A DNA stretch of 64,000 nt from Actinomycetales bacterium (GTDB lineage Bacteria > Actinomycetota > Actinomycetes > Actinomycetales > Actinomycetaceae): contig JAATFD010000043.1 of NCBI GenBank assembly GCA_015655375.1, forward strand, positions 1 to 64,000. Reading direction: 5' to 3'. Below the pieces are notes generated by a model, which saw only the letters and a list, made by a program, of their open reading frames with translations, made no database searches and was not told where the DNA came from. Below, piece after piece: positions 55,929-64,000 of the stretch. The position numbers and the translations under genes are program-made. Position 1 is the stretch's first letter. Every line of letters starts with the position of its first letter.

Positions 55929-58703
55929 TCAGTGCTGGGCGACCAGCTGGCGCAGAACGTACTGCAGAATCCCGCCGTTGCGGTAGTAGTCGGCCTCTCC
56001 GGGGGTATCAATACGAACGACGGCCTCGAACTCGATGACGGTGCCGTCCTCCCGGGTCGCCTGCACGTGGACCGTGTGGGGGATCTCGCCCTCGTTGAGA
56101 ACCGTGACACCAGTGATGTCGAAGGTCTCCGTGCCGTCCAGGCCCAGCGTGTCACGGGTCTGTCCGGCCGGGAACTGCAGTGGCAGGACGCCCATCCCGA
56201 TGAGGTTCGAGCGGTGGATCCGCTCGAAGCTCTCTGTGATGACCGCGCGCACGCCCAGCAGCGATGTGCCCTTCGCCGCCCAGTCACGCGAGGACCCTGA
56301 GCCGTATTCCTTGCCGCCGAGCACGACGAGGGGGATTCCCGCCGCCCGGTAGTTCTGTGAGGCCTCGTAGACCGTCTCGACCGGTGCGTCCGGATGCGTG
56401 AAGTCACGGGTGAAGCCGCCCTCGACGCCGGGGACGATCTCGTTGCGGATCCGGATGTTCGCGAAAGTGCCTCGGATCATCACCTCGTGGTTGCCACGAC
56501 GCGACCCGTAGGAGTTGAAATCTCGGCGCTCGACGCCGTGGGCCAGCAGATACTGACCCGCGGGCGTGTCCAGCTTGAAGGAACCCGCTGGTGAGATATG
56601 GTCCGTCGTCACCGAGTCGCCGAGCTTGAGCAGGACTCGTGCCCCATGGATATCGGTGACTGGCTGCGGCTCACGCGGCATGTCCTCGAAGAAGGGGGCC
56701 CGCCGCACGTAGGTCGAGTCCGGATCCCACGCGAAGGTGTCGCCCTCCGGGGTCTCCAGGCTCTGCCAATGCTCGTCCCCGGCGAACACGTCGGAGTAGT
56801 CCGTAGCGAACATCGAGCGATCGATCGTCGAGTCGATCGTCGCCTGGACCTCGGCCGGATCGGGCCAGATGTCACGGAGGAAGACGTCGGCCCCGGCCTC
56901 ATCGTGTCCGAGCGGTTCGTTCTCGAAGTCGAAGTCCATCGTCCCCGCCAGCGCGTAGGCGATGACCAGCGGCGGCGATGCCAGGTAATTCATCTTGACG
57001 TCGGGGTTGATCCGGCCCTCGAAGTTTCGATTGCCCGACAGGACCGAGACGACCGCCAAGTCGTTCTCGTTGACCGCTGCGGAGACCGGGGCGGGCAGCG
57101 GGCCCGAGTTGCCGATGCAGGTCGTGCATCCATAGCCGACCAGGTTGAAGCCCAGGGCATCAAGGTCGTCCCACAAGCCCGCCCGCTCGTAGTAGTCGGT
57201 GACGACCTTCGATCCGGGCGCCAGCGATGTCTTGACCCACGGCTTGGACTGCAAGCCTTTGCGCACCGCATTGCGGGCGAGCAGCCCGGCCGCCAGCATC
57301 ACGGACGGGTTCGAGGTGTTCGTGCACGAGGTGATCGAGGCGATGGCGACGTGGCCGTGGTCCAACGTCGCGAGTGTGCCGTCCTCGAGGGCGACGGAGA
57401 CCTCGTGGTGGGGACGACTGTCGTCCGTGCCGGGCCCGGCGTCGTAGGGGTCGGAGGCGGGGAAGGTTCCCTCCAATGCGTCGTCGAGCTCCGTGTCGTG
57501 GACGTCGTGGGCATAATTCCCGATGACGTCGCGGAAGGCGGACTTCGCGTGCAACAGCTCGATGCGGTCCTGGGGGCGCTTGGGCCCGGCGATGGAGGGA
57601 ACGACCGTGGACAGGTCAAGTTCGAGGTACTCCGAGTACGCCGCCTCGTGGGCTGGATCGTGCCACAACCCCTGGGTCTTCGCGTAGGCCCCGACGAGAG
57701 CGATCGACTCCTCGCTGCGCCCCGTCAGACGCAAATAGTCGAGCGTGACCTCGTCGATCGGGAAGATCGCCGAGGTCGAGCCGAACTCCGGTGACATGTT
57801 CCCGATCGTCGCGCGGTTGGCCAGGGGCACTCGCGCGACGCCCTCGCCGTAGAACTCGACGAACTTGCCAACCACCCCGTGGGCGCGCAGCATCTGCGTG
57901 ATCGTCAGCACCACGTCGGTGGCCGTGGCTCCCGGCGGAATGGACCCGGAGAGCTTGAATCCGACGACGCGCGGGATCAGCATCGACACGGGCTGACCGA
58001 GCATCGCGGCCTCGGCTTCGATGCCGCCGACGCCCCAGCCGAGCACGCCCAAACCGTTGACCATCGTTGTGTGGGAGTCGGTGCCGACGCAGGTGTCAGG
58101 GTAGGCCGTCACGATCCCATCGGATTCCTCGTGCGTGAAGACGGTCCGGGCGAGATACTCGATGTTGACCTGGTGGACGATGCCCGTCCCCGGCGGGACA
58201 ACCCGGAAGTTCTCGAAGGCACCCTGGCCCCAGCGCAGAAACTGATAGCGCTCTCCGTTGCGCTCATATTCGCGCTCGACATTGCGGGCGAAGGCGTCGG
58301 GTGTCCCGAAGACATCGATCTGGACCGAGTGGTCGATGACCATTTCGGCGGGGGCGAGCGGGTTGATCCGGGAAGGATCCCCGCCGAGCGCTCCCACCGC
58401 CTCGCGCATCGTGGCAAGGTCGACGATGCAGGGAACTCCGGTGAAGTCCTGCATGACAACGCGCGCCGGACTGAACTGGATCTCCGTGTCCGGCTGAGCA
58501 TCGGGATCCCACGAGGCCAGCGCGCGAATCTGGTCGGCCGTGACGTTCGCGCCGTCCTCGGTGCGCAGCAGGTTCTCGGCCAGAATCTTCAACGAGTACG
58601 GCAAGCGAGTCAACCCGTCGACTGCATCGAGCCGGTAGATCGTATACGTCCGATCTCCGACCGTCAGCGTCGAGCGGGCTCCGAAGGTGTCGAGAGCGGC
58701 CAT
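55929..58703 (-). CDS. acnA: Aconitate hydratase
   Basis: Citrate to isocitrate in the TCA cycle; 4Fe-4S enzyme, 924 residues, AcnA/IRP type. The cluster cysteines are in SCTNTSNPS and [32 protein letters not shown] and [20 protein letters not shown] form the swivel and active-site loops. ATG 58703 is chosen because CAGGAGGACCC precedes it and it yields the normal MAALDTFGA-type N-terminus. Confidence 0.96.
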   Translation of the reverse strand: MAALDTFGARSTLTVGDRTYTIYRLDAVDGLTRLPYSLKILAENLLRTEDGANVTADQIRALASWDPDAQPDTEIQFSPARVVMQDFTGVPCIVDLATMREAVGALGGDPSRINPLAPAEMVIDHSVQIDVFGTPDAFARNVEREYERNGERYQFLRWGQGAFENFRVVPPGTGIVHQVNIEYLARTVFTHEESDGIVTAYPDTCVGTDSHTTMVNGLGVLGWGVGGIEAEAAMLGQPVSMLIPRVVGFKLSGSIPPGATATDVVLTITQMLRAHGVVGKFVEFYGEGVARVPLANRATIGNMSPEFGSTSAIFPIDEVTLDYLRLTGRSEESIALVGAYAKTQGLWHDPAHEAAYSEYLELDLSTVVPSIAGPKRPQDRIELLHAKSAFRDVIGNYAHDVHDTELDDALEGTFPASDPYDAGPGTDDSRPHHEVSVALEDGTLATLDHGHVAIASITSCTNTSNPSVMLAAGLLARNAVRKGLQSKPWVKTSLAPGSKVVTDYYERAGLWDDLDALGFNLVGYGCTTCIGNSGPLPAPVSAAVNENDLAVVSVLSGNRNFEGRINPDVKMNYLASPPLVIAYALAGTMDFDFENEPLGHDEAGADVFLRDIWPDPAEVQATIDSTIDRSMFATDYSDVFAGDEHWQSLETPEGDTFAWDPDSTYVRRAPFFEDMPREPQPVTDIHGARVLLKLGDSVTTDHISPAGSFKLDTPAGQYLLAHGVERRDFNSYGSRRGNHEVMIRGTFANIRIRNEIVPGVEGGFTRDFTHPDAPVETVYEASQNYRAAGIPLVVLGGKEYGSGSSRDWAAKGTSLLGVRAVITESFERIHRSNLIGMGVLPLQFPAGQTRDTLGLDGTETFDITGVTVLNEGEIPHTVHVQATREDGTVIEFEAVVRIDTPGEADYYRNGGILQYVLRQLVAQH

Positions 58704-58859
58704 GGGTCCTCCTGTCGCAGGGGGCGCGGTCGACTTCGTCGACGGTCCACCCAGATATCTCGACGTCAAGCTATCTGTTGACGATGCCCGCCGCAACCCG
58801 GGCCACTCCCCGACCCTTCGCGCGGAGCGCTGACTACGGGGTAGCCAGAGCGAGTGGAG

Positions 58860-60194
58860 TCAGCGGCTCAGAGTCGCCACAAACTCCACGTGATGAGTAT
58901 GGGGGAACAGGTCCCACGCACGCAGAGACGCAAGAGTATAGCCCGCCCCCGTCAGTTCGCGCAGATCGCGAGCTCCTGCCGCCGGGTCACACGCGACGAG
59001 GACAACCCGAGGAACGTTCAGCGAACCCAGCGCTTGACACACCTCTCGGCCGGCTCCCGCCCTCGGCGGGTCGAGCACGACGAGGGCGGGATCGACCTCG
59101 AGTGCCCCCGCGAGTTCCGCCACACCGGAGGCATCCACGCTGCCGACGTAAGGCTCTGCCCACGACAAGTCCTCGAGAGCCAGATGGGCATCGCCCACTG
59201 CCTTTTCGTCGCCCTCGAGGCTGACGACCCGTCCGGAGGGACCGGCCGCCTCGGCGAGCAGACGGGTGAACAGGCCCGCTCCCGAATACAGCTCCATGAC
59301 CCCTGCACCGGCTTCGACCTGCGCGACGCGCTCGACCTCTTGGGCCAACACGTCGGCACCGTGGACGTGAGTCTGCCAGAAGCCGCTTGCGCGCACCGCG
59401 AAGTCGCGCGATCCGGAGCCCGTCACGACTTGACGTGTCAGCGCTGGGTCCTCCGACGCGAGTTTCTCGCGCTCAGGTCCGTAGGCTCCAGTCGGAGTGA
59501 GAACGACCGTGCCACCCGCAGCCGAGGACACCGCCCGGATGCGATCACCGGCCGACCAGAGCCCCCGCCAGGGCGAGTCCTTCCCGAACAGGCCCAGCTC
59601 CACGATTGCCGGAACAGCCAGGGGCATCGAGTCCAATGCCACAACCTCGCGTGAACGGTGCCGATGCATCCCGGCCAGACCAGCTCCGTCAATGACCAGC
59701 TCGATCCGGGTGCGCCGCCCGAGCAACGCGTCCCCGTCATCCCCATCTCCGGGAGCGGGACGAACCTCGACACCGCCGATCGCATCGACTGCCGCAGCCA
59801 GATCTTCGCCACCAACACGACGGATCTGGCCACGCAGGACATCGGCCTTCCACCGACGTTGGGCCTCGGGACGCACGTGGGCCAGTTCTCCCCCGCCCAC
59901 CCCACCGGGACCTGCCTGCGGCCACACCGACGGGACTCGGTCGGCAGAGGCCTCGAGGATTTCGACCGCATCGGCCCAGGCCAGCCTGTTGCGCCGAGAG
60001 GTCACCAGTGCGCGGACATGCTCGCCGGGCAGACCGTGGCGGACAAAGACCACACGCCCGGAGTCATCGCGAGCCACGCAGGCCCCTCCGTGAGCCGGTT
60101 CCCCCAGGACAAGGTCAAGGATCTCCTCACCCTCGGGTTCGGTTTGAGCCGCCGCGCGTCGGCGCCGGATCGAGCGGGGTGGGCGGCGTTTCAT
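58860..60194 (-). CDS. TRAM-domain class I SAM-dependent RNA methyltransferase (RlmD/TrmA-like)
   Basis: 444 residues. N-terminal TRAM domain (about residues 22-85, with AHGGACVARDDSGRVVFVRHGLPGE) and C-terminal methyltransferase domain: VMELYSGAGLFTRLLAE (SAM loop), LDPPRAGAGREV, and the catalytic cysteine in VACDPA. These enzymes make 5-methyluridine in 23S rRNA or tRNA. The iron-sulfur cysteines of E. coli RlmD are not seen. Overlaps the APC permease by four bases, as is common in actinobacteria. Confidence 0.9.
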   Translation of the reverse strand: MKRRPPRSIRRRRAAAQTEPEGEEILDLVLGEPAHGGACVARDDSGRVVFVRHGLPGEHVRALVTSRRNRLAWADAVEILEASADRVPSVWPQAGPGGVGGGELAHVRPEAQRRWKADVLRGQIRRVGGEDLAAAVDAIGGVEVRPAPGDGDDGDALLGRRTRIELVIDGAGLAGMHRHRSREVVALDSMPLAVPAIVELGLFGKDSPWRGLWSAGDRIRAVSSAAGGTVVLTPTGAYGPEREKLASEDPALTRQVVTGSGSRDFAVRASGFWQTHVHGADVLAQEVERVAQVEAGAGVMELYSGAGLFTRLLAEAAGPSGRVVSLEGDEKAVGDAHLALEDLSWAEPYVGSVDASGVAELAGALEVDPALVVLDPPRAGAGREVCQALGSLNVPRVVLVACDPAAGARDLRELTGAGYTLASLRAWDLFPHTHHVEFVATLSR

Positions 60195-62251
60195 CGGGTG
60201 TCCTCCTGGGAGCCTGGCTCCGTGGTCGGGATGGGCGTCTCTGTGCCGGGGATCCCCGGAGAGGACTTGAAGGGATCATTGACGAGCTGGTGCCCACGAG
60301 TGTCATCGTCCTCGCCGAGCTTCCACGGCACGGTCGTGATGACGACACCTGGGATGCCCAGCAGCGCTTGACGCACCCGGACGGCGGTCTGATTATGCAT
60401 GGCATTCTCCCACCAGTGGGAGACGATGAACTGTGGGACGTAGACGACGATCATTTCTCCGGGCGAACGCCGACGTTGGTGACGGATGTGGGCGACGAGG
60501 ACCTGCGTGATGTCCCGATAGGGCGAGGAGAGCAGCGTCAGCGGGACCGGCAGGCCCGATTCCTCCCATTCCTCGCGGATCTTGCGTTCCTCGCGGTCAT
60601 CGGTGACGACGCTGATCAGTTCCAACGAGGACGGTGCCGACGCCCGGGCGGTCGCGACGGCGCGCATGGCGGGTCGGGCCAGATTCGACACGAGGACGAG
60701 GGCGTGGACGCGGGAGGGCAGGGCCCGGCCCGCCGAATAGTCCTCGACACGCAGCTGTTCACGCACCGTGTCGTAGTGATGGCGGATCGACCGTTGGACG
60801 AAGAAGACGACCGCCATCATGATCAAGGTGATCCAGGCTCCGCGCGTGAACTTCGTGATCAACACGATGACGAGGACCGTCCCAGTCATGAGGAAACCGA
60901 AGACATTGACCGCGCGCGAGCGCTGGACGGACCGACGCTCCGGACCCGTCTGGGGCCGGCGAAGCGCGCGGTTCCAGTGCCGGATCATGCCGAACTGCGA
61001 GAGTGTAAAAGAGACGAAGACCCCGACGATGTAGAGCTGGATCAGCCGGGAGACCTGCGCATCGAAGGCGATGATCAGGATGATCGCGGCGGCCGACAAC
61101 ACGACGATGCCGTTGGAATAGGACAGGCGGTCGCCCCGCTTGTAGAGCTGGCGAGGCAGGAACGAGTCACGCGAGAGCACCGAGGCCAGGGTCGGGAACC
61201 CATTGAACGCCGTGTTCGCGGCCAGGACCAGGATCAGCCCGGTGACGATGGTGACGAGCAGGAACAACGGAGACCCGCTGCCGAAGACCGTCGCTGCGAT
61301 CTGGCCGATGACGGGGTCGATCGTCGTTCCTGCCGCCACCGGCTGGCCATTGAGGAGAAGCTGCTTCGTCGGATCGTCGACCATGATGACGCCGGTCTGC
61401 CGGGCGAGGAAGAGGATCGCCAACAGCATCGTGGCCGCAATCCCGCCGAGCATCGCCAAGGTCGCTGCGGCGTTCTTCGACTTGGGCCGGCGGAAGACCG
61501 GCACTCCGTTGGAGATCGCCTCGACGCCTGTCAGGGCCGCACACCCGGAGGAGAACGCCCGCATCAGGAGGAACGCCCCGCCGAAGCCGACGAGACCGTC
61601 GGAGAAGCCTGGCTCCGCAACGACTTCGTACTGTGCCGTCGGTGCTTGGCCGAGGGATCCAGACACCAGCTGGACCACTCCGACGACGACGAGCAGCGCG
61701 ATCGACGCGATATACAGATAGGTCGGGATCGCGAACGCACCCCCCGCATCCCTCAATCCACGCAGATTGAGCAGGGACAGGATGATGACGAGGGCCACCG
61801 AGATCGGTGCTTCTTTCCCGGACAGACCGGGCACGGCGGCCGTCAGGTAGTGAGCGCCCTGAGAAATCGACACGGCAACGGTGAGGATGTAGTCGACGAG
61901 CAGCGCCGAGGCCACGACCAGCCCCCACGTGGGCCCCAGGTTCTTCGAGACGACCTCATAGTCGCCACCTCCCGAGGGATAGGCGTGGACCGTCTGACGG
62001 TAGGACAGGACGACGACAATGAGAACGACGACGACGACCAGGCCGATCCACAGCGACTTTGTCACCGCCAGCGGTCCAGCGATCGCGAGGGTGAGCAGCA
62101 CCTCGTCGGGTGCGTAGGCGACGGAGGAGAGCGCGTCCGAGGCGAACACGGGCAACGCGATGCGTTTGGGCAGCAGCTGGTGGCCCATGGAGTCCGATCT
62201 CATGGGCCGCCCGATGAGCACGCGCTTGAAGCGGTCGATGACGTCCTGCAC
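60191..62251 (-). CDS. APC-family amino acid/potassium permease
   Basis: 686 residues: about twelve membrane helices in the first 470 residues (GPLAVTKSLWIGLVVVVVLIVVVLSY ... YPSGGGDYEVVSKNLG ... MRAFSSGCAALTGVEAISNGVPVFRRP) and a soluble C-terminal domain of about 200 residues. The family is usually annotated as an amino acid permease; its location next to TrkA-type proteins suggests a KUP/KimA-like potassium role as an alternative. The start is GTG 62251 with a TACGCT box eight bases upstream. Confidence 0.85.
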   Translation of the reverse strand: MQDVIDRFKRVLIGRPMRSDSMGHQLLPKRIALPVFASDALSSVAYAPDEVLLTLAIAGPLAVTKSLWIGLVVVVVLIVVVLSYRQTVHAYPSGGGDYEVVSKNLGPTWGLVVASALLVDYILTVAVSISQGAHYLTAAVPGLSGKEAPISVALVIILSLLNLRGLRDAGGAFAIPTYLYIASIALLVVVGVVQLVSGSLGQAPTAQYEVVAEPGFSDGLVGFGGAFLLMRAFSSGCAALTGVEAISNGVPVFRRPKSKNAAATLAMLGGIAATMLLAILFLARQTGVIMVDDPTKQLLLNGQPVAAGTTIDPVIGQIAATVFGSGSPLFLLVTIVTGLILVLAANTAFNGFPTLASVLSRDSFLPRQLYKRGDRLSYSNGIVVLSAAAIILIIAFDAQVSRLIQLYIVGVFVSFTLSQFGMIRHWNRALRRPQTGPERRSVQRSRAVNVFGFLMTGTVLVIVLITKFTRGAWITLIMMAVVFFVQRSIRHHYDTVREQLRVEDYSAGRALPSRVHALVLVSNLARPAMRAVATARASAPSSLELISVVTDDREERKIREEWEESGLPVPLTLLSSPYRDITQVLVAHIRHQRRRSPGEMIVVYVPQFIVSHWWENAMHNQTAVRVRQALLGIPGVVITTVPWKLGEDDDTRGHQLVNDPFKSSPGIPGTETPIPTTEPGSQEDTR

Positions 62252-62385
62252 GATGGCACAGCGTACTCGCCGCCCGTGTCCGCCCGGAATCGTGGGAGAA
62301 GCAGGTCCCGCTCAGAGGGATTCCGGCGAGTCGAGCACTCCGGCCGAGGGTGCGTCCCTGCGCGCGCGACGAGTAGATTTGTCAC

Positions 62386-63051
62386 GTGCATTTCGTGATC
62401 ATGGGTTGCGGCCGGGTGGGTTCGATGCTCGCCTCCACGCTGGACGGCGAGGGGCACTCTGTCGCCGTCATTGACGTCGATCCCCAGGCGTTTCGTCGGC
62501 TCCCTCCGGATTTCTCCGGGCGCCGTGTCACCGGGATGGGACTGGACCGCGATGCCCTCAAGCAGGCAGGCATCAAGGACGCATACGCATTCGCGGCCGT
62601 GTCCAACGGTGACAATTCCAACATCATTGCTGCGCGCGTGGCGCACGAGACCTTCCACGTCGAGCGGGTCGTCGCCCGGATCTACGACCCGGCCCGTGCC
62701 GTCGTCTACGAACGGCTCGGCATTCCGACCGTTGCGACCGTGCGACGCACGTCCGAAGCCGTTCTTCACTGGTTGATGCCACCGGATGCGGAGACCCTGT
62801 GGGTCCATCCCACCGGTCTGGTCTCCCTGGTGTCCGCGATGCCTGTCGACTCCTGGTACGGCGTGCCCCTCCCTGTCGTGGAGGAACTGACCGGTGAGCG
62901 GATTGCATTCGTCTCCCGGCTCGGCACGATCCAGCCTGCGCGCGAGGACCTCGTCGTCCAGGAGAATGACGAATTGATCTTCGCAGTCCAGGGTAAGGAC
63001 CCCGTTCCCGTTCGCGACATCGTCACCGCGCCGCCGCGGTTGGAGGACTGA
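62386..63051 (+). CDS. ceoB: TrkA-type potassium uptake regulator, first of a pair
   Basis: 221 residues. RCK_N Rossmann domain (MHFVIMGCGRVGSMLASTL, with the acidic VIDVD for NAD/ATP binding) and an RCK_C domain from about residue 135. It gates a K+ uptake channel. TAGATT at 62374-62379 ends six bases before GTG 62386: a leaderless start. Paired with the following gene, which is one base away, as in the CeoB/CeoC arrangement of actinobacteria. Confidence 0.88.
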   Translation: MHFVIMGCGRVGSMLASTLDGEGHSVAVIDVDPQAFRRLPPDFSGRRVTGMGLDRDALKQAGIKDAYAFAAVSNGDNSNIIAARVAHETFHVERVVARIYDPARAVVYERLGIPTVATVRRTSEAVLHWLMPPDAETLWVHPTGLVSLVSAMPVDSWYGVPLPVVEELTGERIAFVSRLGTIQPAREDLVVQENDELIFAVQGKDPVPVRDIVTAPPRLED

Positions 63052-63052
63052 G

Positions 63053-63739
63053 ATGAAGATCGTCATCGCCGGAGCCGGCTCCGTCGGGCGCTTCGTCGCC
63101 CTCGAGCTGCTCGACCACGGTCATGAGGTCACCCTCATCGACAACCAACCCGACCAGATGCGCGTCGCCTCCGTGGCCGACGCCGACTGGGTTCTCGCCG
63201 ACGCCTGTTCCCCGGAGGTCCTCTCTGACGCGGGCGTCCGCGAGGCCGACGTACTCGTGGCCGCGACCGGTGACGACAAGGCGAATCTCGTCATCTCTCT
63301 GCTTGGCAAAGCAGAGTTCGGGGTGCCCCGCGTGGTGGCGCGCCTGAACAACCCGAAGAACGAGTGGCTCTTCGATCCCTCATGGGGTGTCGACGTCGCG
63401 GTGTCGACACCGCGCATCATGACCGCACTCGTCGAGGAAGCCGTCTCAGTGGGGACCCCGGTCCGACTGTTCAGTTTCAATGAGGCCGAGGTCTCGATGT
63501 ACGCAATCGTCGTTCCCGAGGACTCCCCCGTCGTCGGACACCGTGTCGAGGACGTCGCTCTGCCGGGTCGCACGGTGCTCACAGCGCTGCTGCGCGACGG
63601 CCGTCCGGTCACCCCATCATTGGACGACGTCCTCGAAGCCGGTGATGAGCTGCTGCTCCTGTTGCCGGACACGGACTCCGAAGCACTCTCACGACTGGAG
63701 CGACTGATCAACGGGGCACCAGCCCCGGCAGTGGACTGA
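63053..63739 (+). CDS. ceoC: TrkA-type potassium uptake regulator, second of a pair
   Basis: 228 residues. RCK_N with KIVIAGAGSVGRFVALELLDHGHEVTLID and RCK_C domain from about 140. The ATG lies one base after the stop of the first trk gene, so the two are co-translated and likely form a mixed RCK assembly. The transporter they serve is either the adjacent APC permease or a Trk/Ktr channel elsewhere. Confidence 0.88.
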   Translation: MKIVIAGAGSVGRFVALELLDHGHEVTLIDNQPDQMRVASVADADWVLADACSPEVLSDAGVREADVLVAATGDDKANLVISLLGKAEFGVPRVVARLNNPKNEWLFDPSWGVDVAVSTPRIMTALVEEAVSVGTPVRLFSFNEAEVSMYAIVVPEDSPVVGHRVEDVALPGRTVLTALLRDGRPVTPSLDDVLEAGDELLLLLPDTDSEALSRLERLINGAPAPAVD

Positions 63740-64000
63740 AGAGTGAGGCTTCCCACGCGCATTGCGGTCTGGAGAGGCGGCCAGGAGCACCTGGATCTTC
63801 TTGCCCGGGACGTTGTGAACAGTGGAGAGTCTGGCACTCGCGTGTGACGAGCCACCAGGCGTTTCATCCTGTCGGACTCGGAGTCAATCCGGCTCCAGAT
63901 CGACGTCTTGGAACATGGCCGTGGCACCCCGGGGAGCCACTCTCTCGATCGAAGTAGTCGAGTCCCAAAAAGGTCGAGAGTGAGGCAGTGGTCCCCCACG
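63740..64000. other. End of window, no gene recognised
   Basis: About 260 bases. A long minus-strand frame that enters here is the antisense shadow of the trk gene. Short plus-strand frames have no recognisable content. A CGATCGAAGTAGTCGAG-type A+T-poorer section near 63940 shows no promoter that I can support. Confidence 0.4.

Noticed and set aside
60008-62398. 796-codon plus-strand frame opposite the APC permease
   Set aside because: It is antisense to the permease and made of charged repeats (Asp/Arg/Glu/Gln) with no recognisable fold.
63121-63999. 292-codon minus-strand frame at the right end
   Set aside because: Most of it is antisense to the second trk gene, and the remaining part shows no domain or start signal.

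Overview
The window comes from the chromosome of a high-G+C Gram-positive bacterium (Actinobacteria). Coding regions look roughly two-thirds G+C by eye. The partial 16S gene, the PPGK-type polyphosphate glucokinase, the DUF3000/RNase D pair, the paired TrkA-type proteins and the DUF2156 aminoacyl-lipid synthase all fit that phylum. From memory the 16S portion looks most like the Actinomyces/Schaalia group (Actinomycetaceae); no search was run. Many genes appear to be leaderless: a TANNNT -10 element ends 6 to 7 bases before the start codon. Several start codons below were chosen on that basis.

Layout. 1-1007: the 5' part of a 16S rRNA gene on the minus strand, its T/G-rich leader, a strong rrn promoter and a perfect hairpin next to tyrS. 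1028-13303: tyrS, argH, divergent arcA (arginine deiminase), an isolated O-antigen-ligase-like protein, then the tightly coupled operon argC-J-B-D-R-G, all minus except arcA. argF is missing from the run and argH is detached. 13409-17819: a flavodoxin and pheST (minus). 17978-22317 (plus): panB, lipB, lipA, map and ppgK, ending against the RNase P RNA gene on the minus strand. 22820-30599: yaaA, a coiled-coil protein of the zinc-ribbon family that has lost its cysteines, a SatD-like regulator with a coupled membrane protein and clear operator-like repeats, a lactonase, NDH-2, and an ABC-F ATPase preceded by a three-codon leader ORF.

30627-34003: a DMT-type exporter, an MFS transporter and an alpha/beta hydrolase. 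34008-38273: a divergent pair, a membrane esterase and a DUF2156 aminoacyl-phosphatidylglycerol-synthase-like protein, matching the alanyl-lipid pathway known from Corynebacterium. 38845-41781: a gluconate module (GntR, GntP, GntK). 41747-43437: a TetR regulator and a divergent quinone-oxidoreductase-like enzyme. 43442-46547: a FemAB-like protein, a DUF3000 protein and RNase D. 46734-50158: a broken MFS gene, an HxlR regulator and dxs. 50388-54825: an S9 peptidase, an orphan FetB-like permease and a lipoprotein serpin. 54848-55912: a cluster of gene remnants. 55929-63739: aconitase, a TRAM-type RNA methyltransferase, an APC permease and two TrkA-type potassium-channel regulators. The last 260 bases hold nothing I recognise.

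Most of the window is core metabolism: arginine, lipoate, pantothenate, isoprenoid precursors, TCA cycle, translation. The points most worth a second look are the ABC-F leader, the SatD operators, the esterase/lipid-aminoacylation pair with an inactive rhomboid-like region, the lipoprotein serpin, the missing argF and the remnant cluster. No CRISPR array, complete insertion sequence, prophage or tRNA gene was seen.
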